64,000 nucleotides of DNA, taken from NCBI GenBank assembly GCA_002292215.1, contig DBBN01000078.1:5637-69636 (forward strand), given 5' to 3'. A program made the position numbers and the translations under genes. The notes under the pieces are model-generated. The model did not search any database. It was not told the origin of the DNA and saw only the letters and a program-made list of their open reading frames with translations. The stretch comes from Glaciecola sp. UBA983 (GTDB lineage: Bacteria; Pseudomonadota; Gammaproteobacteria; Enterobacterales; Alteromonadaceae). How positions within the stretch are numbered: the stretch's first letter is position 1; the number at the start of each line of letters is the position of its first letter. Positions 16,498-26,897 of the stretch are shown here, in pieces.

Positions 16498-18867
16498 ATG
16501 ATTATACGTACGTTAGCTAACGAATTAGCTGTCAAAGAATCGCAAGTCCAAGCCGCTGTTACATTGTTAGATGAAGGCGCAACCGTCCCATTCATTGCCC
16601 GATATCGTAAAGAGGTGACCAACGGCTTAGATGACACTCAGTTACGTAATCTAGAAAGCCGTCTTGGTTATTTACGTGAATTGCATGATCGTAAAGCGGT
16701 TATCCTCAAGTCGATCAATGACCAGGGCAAGTTAACCGATGCCTTAAGTAATGCGATTAATACTGCTGAAAGTAAGACATTACTAGAAGATTTATATTTA
16801 CCTTACAAACCGCGTCGTCGCACTAAAGGTCAGATTGCTATCGAAGGCGGATTAGCGCCGCTAGCACAAGCCTTATATCAAGATCCAACATTAGATCCCC
16901 AAGCTACAGCAACCCAATATATTAATATTGATGCGGGTTTTAACGATGAAAAAGCAGTCCTAGAAGGGGCGAAATTCATCCTGATGGAACAGTTTGCTGA
17001 AGATGCGCAATTACTCCAAAAAGTCCGTCAACAAATGACCCAGTATGGTTATTTAGTCAGCCAATTAAACAAAGGTAAAGAGCGTGAGGCAAGTAAATTT
17101 GCGGATTATTTTACGCATCAAGAAAAATTCAAAAACGTCCCTTCTCACCGTGCATTAGCGATGTTTCGTGGGCGTAACGAAGGCTTTTTGGCGCTGAACA
17201 TCACGTTAGATCCTCAAGCAGAAAACCCGAAAACTCAGCGCAGTGAATGCGAGGACATTATTGCGCGACACGTCAATATTCGTGATCTCGGACGTGCCGC
17301 TGATGAATGGCTGCAAACAGTCGTCACTTGGACATGGAAAGTCAAAGTGCTGCCTCATATGGAAACTGAACTGTTTAATGCGTTACGTGAAAAAGCAGAA
17401 GCCGAAGCGATTAATGTGTTTGCCAAAAACTTACAAGATTTACTAATGGCGGCTCCTGCTGGTGCCAAAGTCACTATGGGTCTAGATCCAGGTATTCGTA
17501 CTGGGGTTAAAATAGCCATTGTTGATGCCACCGGCAAGGTATTACATACCGGGACTATTTTCCCACATCCTCCGCAAAACGCATGGGATAAATCATTACG
17601 TACTTTAATGACAATCTGCAAACAATTTAAAGTCAATTTAATCAGTATTGGCAATGGTACAGGTTCGCGTGAAACCGATAAACTCGTTGCTGAAATGATG
17701 AAAGCCAACCCGGATTTAGGCGTGCAAAAAATCATTATTTCTGAAGCTGGTGCATCCGTATACTCAGCATCAGAACTAGCTTCACTAGAACTACCGGGTA
17801 TGGATGTGTCCTTGCGAGGTGCAGTATCTATTGCTAGGCGCTTACAAGATCCCCTAGCCGAATTAGTGAAAATCGAACCCAAAGCTATCGGTGTTGGCCA
17901 ATATCAACATGATGTCTCACAAAGCCAGTTAGGTCAGTCATTGACTCGTGTGATTGAAGATTGTGTAAATGCTGTTGGCGTGGATTTAAACACCGCCTCT
18001 CCTGCGTTATTAGCCAATGTATCAGGTTTAAATAAAACCCTCGCAAACAATATTGTCGCCCATCGTGACGAACATGGTGCGTTTGATTCGCGTAAAGGGT
18101 TGTTGAAGGTAACTCGTTTAGGACCAAAGGCCTATGAACAAGCGGCGGGTTTTTTACGCATTGTGGGTGGTAATAATCCGCTCGACGCATCTTCTGTTCA
18201 CCCTGAGGCCTATCCGGTCGTTGACAAAATATTGCAACATACTCAGGTTGCGGTTAATGATCTAATTGGGAATACGGAGTTACTTCGTCAGCTCGCTCCA
18301 AACGAGTTTATTGATGACAAGTTTGGTGAGCCAACTGTCAAAGATATTTTAAGTGAATTAGATAAACCCGGACGTGACCCCCGCCCAGAATTCAAAACCG
18401 CCACTTATAAAGAAGGCGTTGAAAGCATTAAAGATTTAGTGCCTGGAATGATTTTGGAAGGCGTCGTATCTAACGTTGCTAACTTTGGTGCGTTTGTTGA
18501 TGTTGGCGTTCACCAAGACGGGCTCGTACATATCTCTGCAATGACTGATGGTTTTATCTCTGATCCTCGAGATGTGGTCAAAACCGGTGATGTAGTCAAG
18601 GTGAAAGTGGTTGAAGTTGATGTTGAGCGTAAACGCATCGCATTTACCATGCGCATGGGTGATGATGTTGCTGCCAAAGCAAAAGGTAAACCTGCCGTCA
18701 ACCAAAACACAACAGGACGATCTGGCAAGCCGCCTACGGGTAAATCTGCGCCGCGTTCTGGTGCTGGCAAGCAAAACAATAACAACCTTGGAAAATCATC
18801 AGTAAAGCCAGCGAATGCAGGTATGGCAGATGCATTTGCTGCGGCGTTTGCAAAAACTAAAAAGTAA
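16498..18867 (+). CDS. tex: Tex family RNA-binding transcription accessory protein
   Basis: A 789-residue Tex protein. Order of parts: N-terminal helical domain with [25 protein letters not shown], a YqgF/RNase H-like domain with [18 protein letters not shown], helix-hairpin-helix domains ([20 protein letters not shown] and [17 protein letters not shown]), and the S1 RNA-binding domain near residues 643-722 ([31 protein letters not shown]). The tail after S1 is low-complexity, rich in Gly, Lys, Asn and Ala. Tex binds nucleic acid and affects transcription and ribosome quality control. A TATAAT lies at 16461 as a possible -10, without a good -35. It reads in the same direction as greB, the usual partner. 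Confidence 0.94.
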   Translation: MIIRTLANELAVKESQVQAAVTLLDEGATVPFIARYRKEVTNGLDDTQLRNLESRLGYLRELHDRKAVILKSINDQGKLTDALSNAINTAESKTLLEDLYLPYKPRRRTKGQIAIEGGLAPLAQALYQDPTLDPQATATQYINIDAGFNDEKAVLEGAKFILMEQFAEDAQLLQKVRQQMTQYGYLVSQLNKGKEREASKFADYFTHQEKFKNVPSHRALAMFRGRNEGFLALNITLDPQAENPKTQRSECEDIIARHVNIRDLGRAADEWLQTVVTWTWKVKVLPHMETELFNALREKAEAEAINVFAKNLQDLLMAAPAGAKVTMGLDPGIRTGVKIAIVDATGKVLHTGTIFPHPPQNAWDKSLRTLMTICKQFKVNLISIGNGTGSRETDKLVAEMMKANPDLGVQKIIISEAGASVYSASELASLELPGMDVSLRGAVSIARRLQDPLAELVKIEPKAIGVGQYQHDVSQSQLGQSLTRVIEDCVNAVGVDLNTASPALLANVSGLNKTLANNIVAHRDEHGAFDSRKGLLKVTRLGPKAYEQAAGFLRIVGGNNPLDASSVHPEAYPVVDKILQHTQVAVNDLIGNTELLRQLAPNEFIDDKFGEPTVKDILSELDKPGRDPRPEFKTATYKEGVESIKDLVPGMILEGVVSNVANFGAFVDVGVHQDGLVHISAMTDGFISDPRDVVKTGDVVKVKVVEVDVERKRIAFTMRMGDDVAAKAKGKPAVNQNTTGRSGKPPTGKSAPRSGAGKQNNNNLGKSSVKPANAGMADAFAAAFAKTKK

Positions 18868-18926
18868 TTTTTATTCTGCGCATTGAAGCGACGTGATCAT
18901 ACCCGCGTCACTTCTACTCTGCATAC

Positions 18927-19760
18927 TTATGCGTCGACAAAACGCATAATAATATCGCAAAACTCCACTTTGTTAGAAATAAATGGGGCATGGGATACAT
19001 GCTCCATTACCACACTGCGTGCATGCGGTTGTAATACCTGAATTGCAGCGACTGCACGTTGTGGCACTAACGAATCTAAACGGCCATATACGCGTAGCGT
19101 CGGCTGTTGAATCATTCCTATCTGTGCACGCAAATCCACTTGCTGCAATAATTTTAACCCCTGCAATAAACTCGCTTCACACGGGGCTGGATAAGCCTCA
19201 ATCGCTTGTTTTAATGCCTGCATATCGTGCTTCGCTGATACCGAACCCATTGCTTGAATTGCCAAAAAACGTTGTACGGTTTTTTGATAATCCCGCGCTA
19301 ATTGTGTTTCAAATTGCAGTAACACTTTAGGTGCTATACCCAACCAGTCAGATTCTTTGGCATTATCCTCAGTATCCGCGACCGCCATAAAGTGCGGTGT
19401 GGATGCCACTGTGATCAACTTTAATACTTTTTGAGGATGACTCAGCGCCAATTGTTGCGCGAGCAAGCCACCTAAAGACCAACCTAAAATAATGGCATTA
19501 TCGGGGATCACACTTGCAAGTTGTGCCACTGTTTCTTCTAGTTCAGCCAAAGGTATCGCTGCATTGTATCCAAACCCGGGTAAATCAATTAATTGCACTC
19601 GCATAGTCTCAGCTAACAAGGGCGCAACTTGATCAAACACGCCACTATTTAACCCCCAACCATGTAATAAAACAATATGCGGTAGGTTATTTTCAACGTT
19701 CGCGGGTAACTCATCGGGTAAAACTGATCCAAGGATCCGGTGTTGTAAAATCGAGGTCAT
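18927..19760 (-). CDS. bioH: Pimeloyl-ACP methyl ester carboxylesterase BioH
   Basis: A 277-residue alpha/beta-hydrolase. LLHGWGLNSGVFDQVAPLL, the nucleophile elbow GWSLGG (Ser about 95), VASTPHF, the acid in YGRLDSLVP and the histidine in HVSHAPF give a complete catalytic triad. BioH removes the methyl group that disguises pimeloyl-ACP, ending the fatty-acid-like part of biotin synthesis. The divergent comF/gntX and nearby nfuA match the bioH-gntX-nfuA cluster of gammaproteobacteria, which supports BioH over other hydrolases. No other biotin gene is in the window. The N terminus is a little longer than the E. coli enzyme. Confidence 0.9.
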   Translation of the reverse strand: MTSILQHRILGSVLPDELPANVENNLPHIVLLHGWGLNSGVFDQVAPLLAETMRVQLIDLPGFGYNAAIPLAELEETVAQLASVIPDNAIILGWSLGGLLAQQLALSHPQKVLKLITVASTPHFMAVADTEDNAKESDWLGIAPKVLLQFETQLARDYQKTVQRFLAIQAMGSVSAKHDMQALKQAIEAYPAPCEASLLQGLKLLQQVDLRAQIGMIQQPTLRVYGRLDSLVPQRAVAAIQVLQPHARSVVMEHVSHAPFISNKVEFCDIIMRFVDA

Positions 19761-19838
19761 GATATGGTCAATATTGGCTACGTGGGAGAGATTTTAATGG
19801 AACTACCAGTCTAAAGCAAAAACTATGAAAGGATCATT

Positions 19839-20567
19839 ATGAGACCGTCATCCCCATTAACCACAGAGCTAAAAGCCATGTGGCATCAATGTGTGTTATG
19901 CCAAGAGCATACTATCCTTAACGTCTGTGAGTTATGTGAGTCTGATGCGGATTTTATACAACATACCCTATTACGACAAAACCTTTGTGCTGTTAATGAT
20001 ACCGTGACCGATGATTATCTTGAGCATGATGCAGTTCTAAATGCCAAATTTGATGAATTATGGATCTTGGGGGTATATCACTATCCGTTGACGTATTTGA
20101 TCCCTGCGCTTAAGTTTCATGGTCAACGCCACTTTGCCACCTTACTCGCACAGTGGTTTGTATTGTATCGGGTAAAATACATGACGGATTTACCGCAAGT
20201 CATTATCCCAGTGCCCTTGCATTGGCGACGCTTTTTACAGCGCGGGTATAATCAAGCAGAGCTGATCGCACAAACCCTCAGTCAGCATCTACATATACCG
20301 ATTGATAAAACAGACAGAGACGCCTTAGTAAAACGACGACGCTATACCAAACCACAAAGTGAGTTAAATCAAGAACAACGCCGTCAAAATATGCAACATG
20401 TTTTTAGTGTTAACCCACAAGCCATCGCGCAATATCAACATATCGTTATAGTCGATGATGTGATGACTACGGGCGGGACGATTAATGATTTATGCAAAGC
20501 AATCTATCGCCATGCACCACACATCAAAATCAGTGTATGGTGCATAGGGTTAAGTACTATCGAATAG
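19839..20567 (+). CDS. gntX: ComF/GntX family phosphoribosyltransferase-like protein
   Basis: A 242-residue ComF-family protein. The N terminus has a zinc-knuckle arrangement (CVLC... CELC), and the C terminus a type I PRTase domain with VPLHWRRFLQRGYNQAELIAQ and the PRPP-binding loop IVIVDDVMTTGGT. In competent bacteria ComF is needed for DNA uptake; in E. coli the homologue is called GntX. AAGGATC precedes ATG 19839. It is divergent from bioH. Its last 11 bases overlap the convergent M14 peptidase gene. Confidence 0.9.
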   Translation: MRPSSPLTTELKAMWHQCVLCQEHTILNVCELCESDADFIQHTLLRQNLCAVNDTVTDDYLEHDAVLNAKFDELWILGVYHYPLTYLIPALKFHGQRHFATLLAQWFVLYRVKYMTDLPQVIIPVPLHWRRFLQRGYNQAELIAQTLSQHLHIPIDKTDRDALVKRRRYTKPQSELNQEQRRQNMQHVFSVNPQAIAQYQHIVIVDDVMTTGGTINDLCKAIYRHAPHIKISVWCIGLSTIE

Positions 20568-23259
20568 TAATCAACTTTGCCATAAAGACCGCATTGGCCA
20601 TCAACTTTTCAGTGCCACGCCAGTAGCCTCGAAAGTTAACATTATCAGCAAATCCAATCACCTGACCACGACCATAAGGATGCGCAACAATCGCTGAGCT
20701 TTGTGCGATTAAATCTTGCATTGCTTGAGCACTATAGCCGCCAAGTAATGGTTCTATCGAATACTTAGCAACACTAATGAATGGTTTATCCACGGCCTTG
20801 AGGACCATGTTGTTAGTTTTAAACATCGGCAACAGCGCATTAGGTTTAGCTTGATCGACTACGCCATACATTAATGGATGGGTAGTATCGACTAGTGCTT
20901 GATACGTGGCTCCGGCAACTAATTTTTGGGCATGATGCGCATCTTGGTCTGCAAAGTGTAAACCATCGTTACTAAACTCATTGTCAATCGCATCTGAGTC
21001 AAGAACACTGGCCTCTAATAAGCCTTGCTGTGCTAAGAACGCCGCACCTCGCTTAGTCCCAATCGCGACACCCCCATCTCGCACCCAGCTTTTAAGTGCA
21101 TTAATATCACTATCACTTAAACTACGATAACTGCCTGAAGCAAAGATGATGTGGGTAAAATCAGCTATATTGCTACTACTAATACGATCTTGATCAACAA
21201 CCGCCACCGGCATCATGAGGCGTGTATCAAAGTAATGCCAAATTTCACCGACTTCCGTTTCTGATGTGCCTACACCGCCTACAATCATGACATTTGGTAA
21301 CGTGGCAACTTGCATGCTCGGGCTGCCTAAATCAATCCCTTGAGGGGTTAATCCAGAGGTTAAACCTACTAATTGCACCGTTAAATGATCAGCCATAGTA
21401 CGTAATTTTTCTTGCCATTGCGCACTACGCTGTAATCCTGCAGGAATGATAATAGTACCTGCTGCAAACTGCTCTACTTCACCTGACTGTGTTTTTGCTG
21501 AAAACGGTTTACCGGCAATACGTGCCTGCAAGTCATTAGCTAACACTCGATACAACAACGCTGGTGCAGAAGAATCCTCCCACGTAAACACATATGCCAC
21601 TTTCGACGCGACTGCATGATTCATGCTAGCTGAAGATTTTTGATCATCGGATATCTGCGTCACAAGGGTAGCATCGACTTTTCGTGCTTCACGCTTAGTT
21701 AATGACGTAAACGCTAAATTATATGCCAATGCAATATTCCAGTTAGAGACATCATAAAACGTATTATCCGGAAAGGATTGACGGGTCGAAAACAACGATG
21801 AAAGTAAGCGATATTGTGGCTGCGCGGTCGTCACAAACAGCGCATTTCCCGCAGTAAATTCGATATTATTTACTTTGATATCACTATTTAACAGTGTAGT
21901 CGTAATATTATGAGCGTTGAGGTTTGCAACAATGGCTTGATTACGCTTGGCATCATGACTTAATGCGATGAGATAGCCGCCGACCTCATCTTGTTGTTGT
22001 AATGCTTGAGTCTCACGGGTGAACTGGGCATGGTGTTGCAAAAATGACGACTTGTGTACCAACGCACCTTTAAACGTCGAAAAACTCGTGGTCACTTGGT
22101 TTTTGATGGTTTGAGCAAAACTCAATTGACCGTTTATCGAATCTTGCAAGTGTCCGCGTGAACTGGCTTGTTCAAATAAAATACCTACCGCGCCATGTGC
22201 ATCAGGATACGTTGAACCTTTACCATAATAAAAATCATCAAAACGTTCTTGAGTAAAATATAATTGCGCTTCATCATCCAATGCTTGTGCATGATATTCG
22301 CCCAAAATATTGGTTAAATCGACATTTTGATCTGCCGTTAATGGATTTTTTCGTGACGGCACGCCAGGTTGAAAGAAATACGTTTGGTCAGTATACATTT
22401 CATGGAAATCCGTCAGAATATGCGGGCGCCAAGCTTGAAATTGAGCAACACGAGCACGCGATTCAGGATGCGTTAACAACAACCAATCTCTATTCAAATC
22501 AAACCAATAATGATTGGTACGCCCGCTCGGAAAACGTTCTTTATGTTCACGATGTAACGAATTTGCTGATGGATGCTTGCCTTTATGCATATTCGCCCAT
22601 TGTGCAAAGCGTGCTAACCCATCTGGGTTCAGCGACGGATCAAGCAATATCACGGCATTTTCAAGTAACTCATCCACTTGTGGACCTTGAGCCGCAGCGA
22701 GGTAATACGCAATCAACAACGCCGCGTTGCTCCCCGATGGCTCATTGCCATGCACAGAATAGCCCATGTACATCACTAATGGAGCCGACTTTTTGGGTAC
22801 TTTTCCTGCCGTAATTGTGGCTTGATGATCTGCCTTGATTTGCGCAATATTGCGCTGATTTTCTGGCGTAGAAACCGTCAGTAACACCAACCTTCGTTGT
22901 TCGTGAGTTAATCCTGTCGTCTCAAGCGTGACGCGATCAGACGCCGCTGCCACGGCTTCCATATACGCCAGTAATTGATCATGACGTACATGCCATGTTC
23001 CAACGGGGTAGCCCAAAACAGATTCTGGCGTAGGAATGGCTGGGTCAAATGTGACATTTGTTGGCAGATAATCCAAATCAGAATGTGCCATAAACACCGC
23101 TTGTGGATTCGCAGGATCAAAGTTGATTGATGCATCACTGCTCTGCGCGGTATGTTGTGCATGCTGTGCATGTGCCGCCGTTGAAGCAGCTAAGCTCAAA
23201 GTACACAGTAAAAATAGTGCCTGACATGTTTTTTGCGAGGGTAGCAAGAACATATTCAC
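20557..23259 (-). CDS. Exported M14-family zinc carboxypeptidase
   Basis: A 900-residue secreted metallopeptidase. A signal peptide (hydrophobic LFLLCTLSLAASTAAHA) is followed by a His/Gln-rich linker. The peptidase domain has the first zinc motif HGNE (YSVHGNEPSG), DPSLNPDGLARF, FDLNRDWLLLTHPESRARV, the second zinc histidine in LTDFHEMY, and a glutamate candidate in AVGILFEQASSRG. The last ~350 residues contain a ThuA/glutamine-amidotransferase-like region (MIVGGVGTSETEVGEIWHYFD... LKSWVRDGGVAIGTKRGAAFLA) frequent in this large M14 subgroup. It probably trims peptides in the periplasm or outside the cell. It is convergent with comF and divergent from nfuA. Confidence 0.88.
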   Translation of the reverse strand: MNMFLLPSQKTCQALFLLCTLSLAASTAAHAQHAQHTAQSSDASINFDPANPQAVFMAHSDLDYLPTNVTFDPAIPTPESVLGYPVGTWHVRHDQLLAYMEAVAAASDRVTLETTGLTHEQRRLVLLTVSTPENQRNIAQIKADHQATITAGKVPKKSAPLVMYMGYSVHGNEPSGSNAALLIAYYLAAAQGPQVDELLENAVILLDPSLNPDGLARFAQWANMHKGKHPSANSLHREHKERFPSGRTNHYWFDLNRDWLLLTHPESRARVAQFQAWRPHILTDFHEMYTDQTYFFQPGVPSRKNPLTADQNVDLTNILGEYHAQALDDEAQLYFTQERFDDFYYGKGSTYPDAHGAVGILFEQASSRGHLQDSINGQLSFAQTIKNQVTTSFSTFKGALVHKSSFLQHHAQFTRETQALQQQDEVGGYLIALSHDAKRNQAIVANLNAHNITTTLLNSDIKVNNIEFTAGNALFVTTAQPQYRLLSSLFSTRQSFPDNTFYDVSNWNIALAYNLAFTSLTKREARKVDATLVTQISDDQKSSASMNHAVASKVAYVFTWEDSSAPALLYRVLANDLQARIAGKPFSAKTQSGEVEQFAAGTIIIPAGLQRSAQWQEKLRTMADHLTVQLVGLTSGLTPQGIDLGSPSMQVATLPNVMIVGGVGTSETEVGEIWHYFDTRLMMPVAVVDQDRISSSNIADFTHIIFASGSYRSLSDSDINALKSWVRDGGVAIGTKRGAAFLAQQGLLEASVLDSDAIDNEFSNDGLHFADQDAHHAQKLVAGATYQALVDTTHPLMYGVVDQAKPNALLPMFKTNNMVLKAVDKPFISVAKYSIEPLLGGYSAQAMQDLIAQSSAIVAHPYGRGQVIGFADNVNFRGYWRGTEKLMANAVFMAKLITIR

Positions 23260-23349
23260 TCCATTGTTTTTATTAGTTATTTATAGGTATTGTCAGTAAA
23301 AAATGACATATTTGCAATTTTATCGTCCATAATTATAAAAAAGAGTGTA

Positions 23350-23374
23350 ATACTTGACTGTTTTAGTCGGGTAA
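23350..23374 (+). promoter_or_regulatory. IscR type-1 binding site at the nfuA promoter
   Basis: The 25 bases fit the IscR type-1 consensus at every position but the last: ATA-CTT-GACT, then GTTTT, then AGTC-GGG-TA. The site contains the likely -35 TTGACT (23354-23359), and a TGTTAT/TATTAT -10 follows at 23378-23386. Binding of [2Fe-2S]-IscR there would block polymerase, so nfuA should be derepressed when Fe-S supply is low. No iscR is in the window. Confidence 0.7.
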
Positions 23375-23422
23375 TAGTGTTATTATATTTAAATACTGTT
23401 AGGGGTAACGAGGAAGCAACCT

Positions 23423-24001
23423 ATGATTAATATTTCAGAAACTGCCCAAGCGCATTTTGTTAAACTACTTAAAAACCAAGAAGATAACACCAATATCCGC
23501 GTATTTGTTGTTAATCCAGGGACTGCCACAGCTGAATGCGGTGTGTCATATTGTACCACTGACGCTGTTGAAGCGACGGATGTACGTTTACCGTTTAATG
23601 GTTTTGATGCTGTGGTTGACCAAGAGTCGGCACCTTATTTAGAAGAAGCGTCGATTGATTTTGTGACTGACCAAATGGGCTCACAACTCACACTTAAAGC
23701 GCCTAATGCTAAAGCACGTAAAATTGCGAGCGACGCTCCACTCATCGAGCGTGTTGAATATTTGATTCAAACCGAGATCAACCCACAATTAGCCAACCAT
23801 AATGGTCAAGTAACCTTAACCGGCATTACCGATGATGGCGTGGCTATTTTACAATTTGGTGGTGGTTGTAACGGCTGTTCTATGGTTGATGTGACACTTA
23901 AAGACGGCATTGAAAAACAAATGCTAGAACAATTTGCCGGCGAGCTTAACGGTGTGCGCGATGCGACCGAGCACGCGGCAGGTGAGCACTCATATTATTA
24001 A
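23423..24001 (+). CDS. nfuA: Fe-S biogenesis protein NfuA
   Basis: A 192-residue Fe-S carrier. It has a degenerate A-type N-terminal domain ([20 protein letters not shown], with a [14 protein letters not shown] region) and a C-terminal Nfu domain with [21 protein letters not shown]149 and C152 of the CxxC hold a [4Fe-4S] cluster bridged across a dimer. NfuA delivers clusters to enzymes such as aconitase and lipoyl synthase, especially under oxidative or iron stress. GAGGA lies upstream of ATG 23423, and an IscR type-1 site covers the promoter. The small membrane protein gene follows after 9 bases. Confidence 0.95.
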   Translation: MINISETAQAHFVKLLKNQEDNTNIRVFVVNPGTATAECGVSYCTTDAVEATDVRLPFNGFDAVVDQESAPYLEEASIDFVTDQMGSQLTLKAPNAKARKIASDAPLIERVEYLIQTEINPQLANHNGQVTLTGITDDGVAILQFGGGCNGCSMVDVTLKDGIEKQMLEQFAGELNGVRDATEHAAGEHSYY

Positions 24002-24010
24002 GCTTCATTA

Positions 24011-24250
24011 ATGCGTCCTGCATTTAAACGATTCGTGATTAAATTCGGCGCTGACCCCCAAGGGAGTTGGCGCCGTTTTATTCTTGGTCTACTTATTTTT
24101 ATAAGTGCTCTGAGCGGATTATTACTCAACACTCAGCCTCAATCAGCTTGGTTGGATAACTTGTGTGTCCTAGTCATGCTAATTGGTTTTGGGTTTGCGA
24201 TGATTGGTTATGTCGGTATATTTGCAAGCCGATTTAATCGCTTACTGTAA
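24011..24250 (+). CDS. Small two-helix membrane protein, unknown function
   Basis: A 79-residue hypothetical protein with a basic N terminus (MRPAFKRFVIKFGADPQGSWRRF), two hydrophobic segments (about 24-40 and 50-71) and a short basic tail. I do not recognise a named family. It begins 9 bases after nfuA and probably shares its IscR-controlled transcript, but its ribosome site is weak. Its last 43 bases overlap the convergent MATE gene. The predicted topology and position support a real gene. The function is open. Confidence 0.6.
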   Translation: MRPAFKRFVIKFGADPQGSWRRFILGLLIFISALSGLLLNTQPQSAWLDNLCVLVMLIGFGFAMIGYVGIFASRFNRLL

Positions 24251-25623
24251 AGCCACCAAAGATGCCCGCCTAATGTTAGTCCGCGCATTGTTTGTAGCGC
24301 CAATAACGCATACCACAAACCTAAATTCTCTAAGCCCAAGGTCAACCAGTAGACCAAGAAAAACCCAGCAAACGCACTCACGAACATACTATTACGCATG
24401 ACATCTGCACGCGTTAACCCAATATAAATCCCATCCAGACAGTAACACCAATGAGCCAATAACGGTAACGCCACAATTAATCCATAGTATGGTTGAGCTG
24501 CCACAATAATGTCAGTTTGATTAGTTAGCAGCCCTAAAATATCACTAAAACCCAATGCAAATATAATGGCAAAGCTCAGTGCAAAAATACTCGACCACAT
24601 GAAGCTAATTCCAATGTTTTGCCATTTTTGACGTTGATCGGATTGTCCTTGTGCCTCGCCTATGAGAGCTTCAATCGCATTTGCAATCCCATCAAGCCCG
24701 AGTGCGATTATAACGAAAAATTGCATCAACAATGCATTGATCGCTGCAGCCTCCACCCCATATCGAGCGCCTTGATAGGTAACAAATGCCAAACACAGTT
24801 GTAAAAATATAGAACGAATAAACAAATCACGATTCAGGGATAACAAACGATAAAAACGTGCAAGACGAAACCAATCGGGACTTAACATACGGATAGATGA
24901 TGAGGGGATGTTGTCTTTGCGTAACAATGCCGGTATTGCCGAGCATGGTAGACCTTGTTCACGACCTCTCACATAACGATATATCATCGAGATACTGGCG
25001 ATACACATCAACCATTCCGTGATAACAGTGGCATAAGCTAGCCCGGCAACGGATAAATCAAAGCCAAAGACCAGTGTTAAATTGAGGACAATATTGGTTA
25101 AGTTACCTATTATTTGGATCCACATCACTTGCTTGGTGCGTTGATGCCCTACCATCCATCCTATTAACACTAGGTTAAACAGGATAATCGGTGCATTTGC
25201 TACCCGAATCGAAAAATAAGTATGTAACGACGATTGTGCTAATGTAGGCAGTTCCGTATAAGACTGGATCCAAGCAAGCAGAGGTGCACTAAGTAAATAA
25301 AGTCCAGCACCAAGGACTAACGCGCAGATTAACCCTCTTGCGAGCTCATCAAACCACACTCGCTGAGCGGGTTCTTGTGTCAATGAAAAAGCCCCATACT
25401 GCTGCGCGGCTAAGCCACTTATCGACATGCGCAAAAAACCCAACAACCAAATAATTTGCGAGAGTAAAAATGTCCCTACAGCTGCCCCAGCTAATAATTG
25501 CGCATCACCTAAATGACCCAATACAGCGGTATCAACTAGCCCTAATAGTGGTTGAGACAAATTTGCTAGGATCAGGGGGAGCGCCAATAACAATAATTTT
25601 TTTGATGAAGCAGATCGCAGCAC
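24208..25623 (-). CDS. MATE family efflux transporter (DinF-like)
   Basis: A 471-residue MATE transporter with 12 predicted helices. It opens LLLLALPLILANLSQPLLGLVDTAVLGHLGDAQLLAGAAVG and continues SISGLAAQQYGAF and DGIANAIEALIGEAQGQ, the pattern of the DinF subgroup, which exports organic cations or other compounds using a proton or sodium gradient. It lacks a LexA box in its short upstream region, unlike dinF next to lexA in E. coli. The 3' end overlaps a small convergent gene by 43 bases. The substrate is unknown. Confidence 0.9.
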   Translation of the reverse strand: MLRSASSKKLLLLALPLILANLSQPLLGLVDTAVLGHLGDAQLLAGAAVGTFLLSQIIWLLGFLRMSISGLAAQQYGAFSLTQEPAQRVWFDELARGLICALVLGAGLYLLSAPLLAWIQSYTELPTLAQSSLHTYFSIRVANAPIILFNLVLIGWMVGHQRTKQVMWIQIIGNLTNIVLNLTLVFGFDLSVAGLAYATVITEWLMCIASISMIYRYVRGREQGLPCSAIPALLRKDNIPSSSIRMLSPDWFRLARFYRLLSLNRDLFIRSIFLQLCLAFVTYQGARYGVEAAAINALLMQFFVIIALGLDGIANAIEALIGEAQGQSDQRQKWQNIGISFMWSSIFALSFAIIFALGFSDILGLLTNQTDIIVAAQPYYGLIVALPLLAHWCYCLDGIYIGLTRADVMRNSMFVSAFAGFFLVYWLTLGLENLGLWYALLALQTMRGLTLGGHLWWLYSKRLNRLANIPT

Positions 25624-25765
25624 AGATAACCTTATATGCTTAACACAGAATGGCGGATTAAGTTGGCACTTTACCGCAATTTACTTATACTATCTAACAA
25701 TTATGCTGTCGTACTCTAGGTGCATGATAATCCAATCAATTTTCTTGTACAGGTCGCTATTAATT

Positions 25766-26878
25766 ATGTCTAGTCGTATTGTTTTATTATTATTGTTTTG
25801 TGTTTGCTGTGTGAATGTAGCTCTGGCTAAACAACCAGATGTTGCAGCTAAAACAGAAACATCAATTCCTACTGGAATGCTTGATAACCTTGTCATTTTA
25901 CAGTACCACAATGTGTCGACTAAAACGCCAGCTTCGACTTCTATCGCGCCAGAGAAATTTGCTGAACATTTGGCATATTTATATCGCCATTATACTGTGG
26001 TTGATCTGTTTGACGCTATCAAAGCTCTTCGAGCAGGGAACTCACTCCCGGATAAAGCCGTGGCGATTACGTTTGATGATGGATTTGATAATATTTTACT
26101 CAATGCCCATCCGTTGTTACAAAAATATAACTTTCCCTACACTATCTTTATTAACCCACAACGGATTGATAAAGACCGCAATCAACTGACGTGGTACGAA
26201 GTTAAACAGATGGCACAAGAAAACGTCAGATTTGCAAATCATACATTGGACCATTTGCATTTATTAAACCGCGAATATCGCAACGGAGAAAAAGAATCTG
26301 ACGCACAGTGGTTAACTCGAATCATGTACAATATCGACCAAGCAGAGAAATTAATTGAAACTCAACTTGGTTATTCGTTGCAATTTCTTGCTTATCCTTA
26401 CGGCGAGTTTGATACGTTTTTAGCGCAACACCTAGAACAACAAGGTTATATCGGTTTTGCACAACATTCAGGTGCGGTATTCAGTGGTAGTAATTTTAGT
26501 GCCCTACCTCGGTTCCCTGCAGCAGGTCGATACGCCAATATCAACACCTTAAAAGTAAAATTAAATAGCTTGGCGATGCCCGTTCTCGACAACAATATTC
26601 AGTCACCCGTTGTTAGTGAAGAGGGCTTTCCGTCTACACTAAAACTGACCGTTGCCGCTGCTGATTTGAATATGAACGCTATGAATTGCTTTTTCCAAGG
26701 GCATCTACAAGACAAGAAAATAATTGAAAATTTGGTTGAGGTCAGCTTACCAGAGAGTTTTCCTTTCGGGCGTTCACGCATGAATTGTACTGCCCCAAGT
26801 AAGACACAAAAAGGGCGGTTTTATTGGTTCTCTCAACCATTTTTTAAGGCGAATGAGAATCAGTTATTCCCTGATTAA
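25766..26878 (+). CDS. Exported polysaccharide deacetylase (NodB domain)
   Basis: A 370-residue protein from ATG 25766, which places a signal peptide (SRIVLLLLFCVCCVNVALA) at the N terminus. Longer readings from 25703 would bury it. The NodB/CE4 domain begins at VILQYHNVS and has the first metal motif TFDDGFDN, then FANHTLDHLHLL (His-xxx-His ligands) and FLAYPYGEFD. It should remove acyl groups from an extracellular or periplasmic glycan; the substrate is unknown. About 100 residues after the NodB fold are unassigned (AMNCFFQGHLQDKKIIENL... RFYWFSQPFF) and resemble a small beta domain. It is convergent with sco. Confidence 0.85.
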   Translation: MSSRIVLLLLFCVCCVNVALAKQPDVAAKTETSIPTGMLDNLVILQYHNVSTKTPASTSIAPEKFAEHLAYLYRHYTVVDLFDAIKALRAGNSLPDKAVAITFDDGFDNILLNAHPLLQKYNFPYTIFINPQRIDKDRNQLTWYEVKQMAQENVRFANHTLDHLHLLNREYRNGEKESDAQWLTRIMYNIDQAEKLIETQLGYSLQFLAYPYGEFDTFLAQHLEQQGYIGFAQHSGAVFSGSNFSALPRFPAAGRYANINTLKVKLNSLAMPVLDNNIQSPVVSEEGFPSTLKLTVAAADLNMNAMNCFFQGHLQDKKIIENLVEVSLPESFPFGRSRMNCTAPSKTQKGRFYWFSQPFFKANENQLFPD

Positions 26879-26897
26879 ACTAACACTACCTTCGTGT

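Noticed and set aside
17885..18785. Reverse-strand frames inside tex
   Set aside because: Shadow frames of the conserved helix-hairpin-helix and S1 coding region.
18868..18926. Possible terminator between tex and bioH (GAAGCGACG with CGTCACTTC)
   Set aside because: The stem contains a mismatch and there is no T tract on either side, so support is too weak.
25624..25702. LexA box upstream of the DinF-like MATE gene
   Set aside because: No CTGT-N8-ACAG palindrome is present, so SOS control as for E. coli dinF is not supported.
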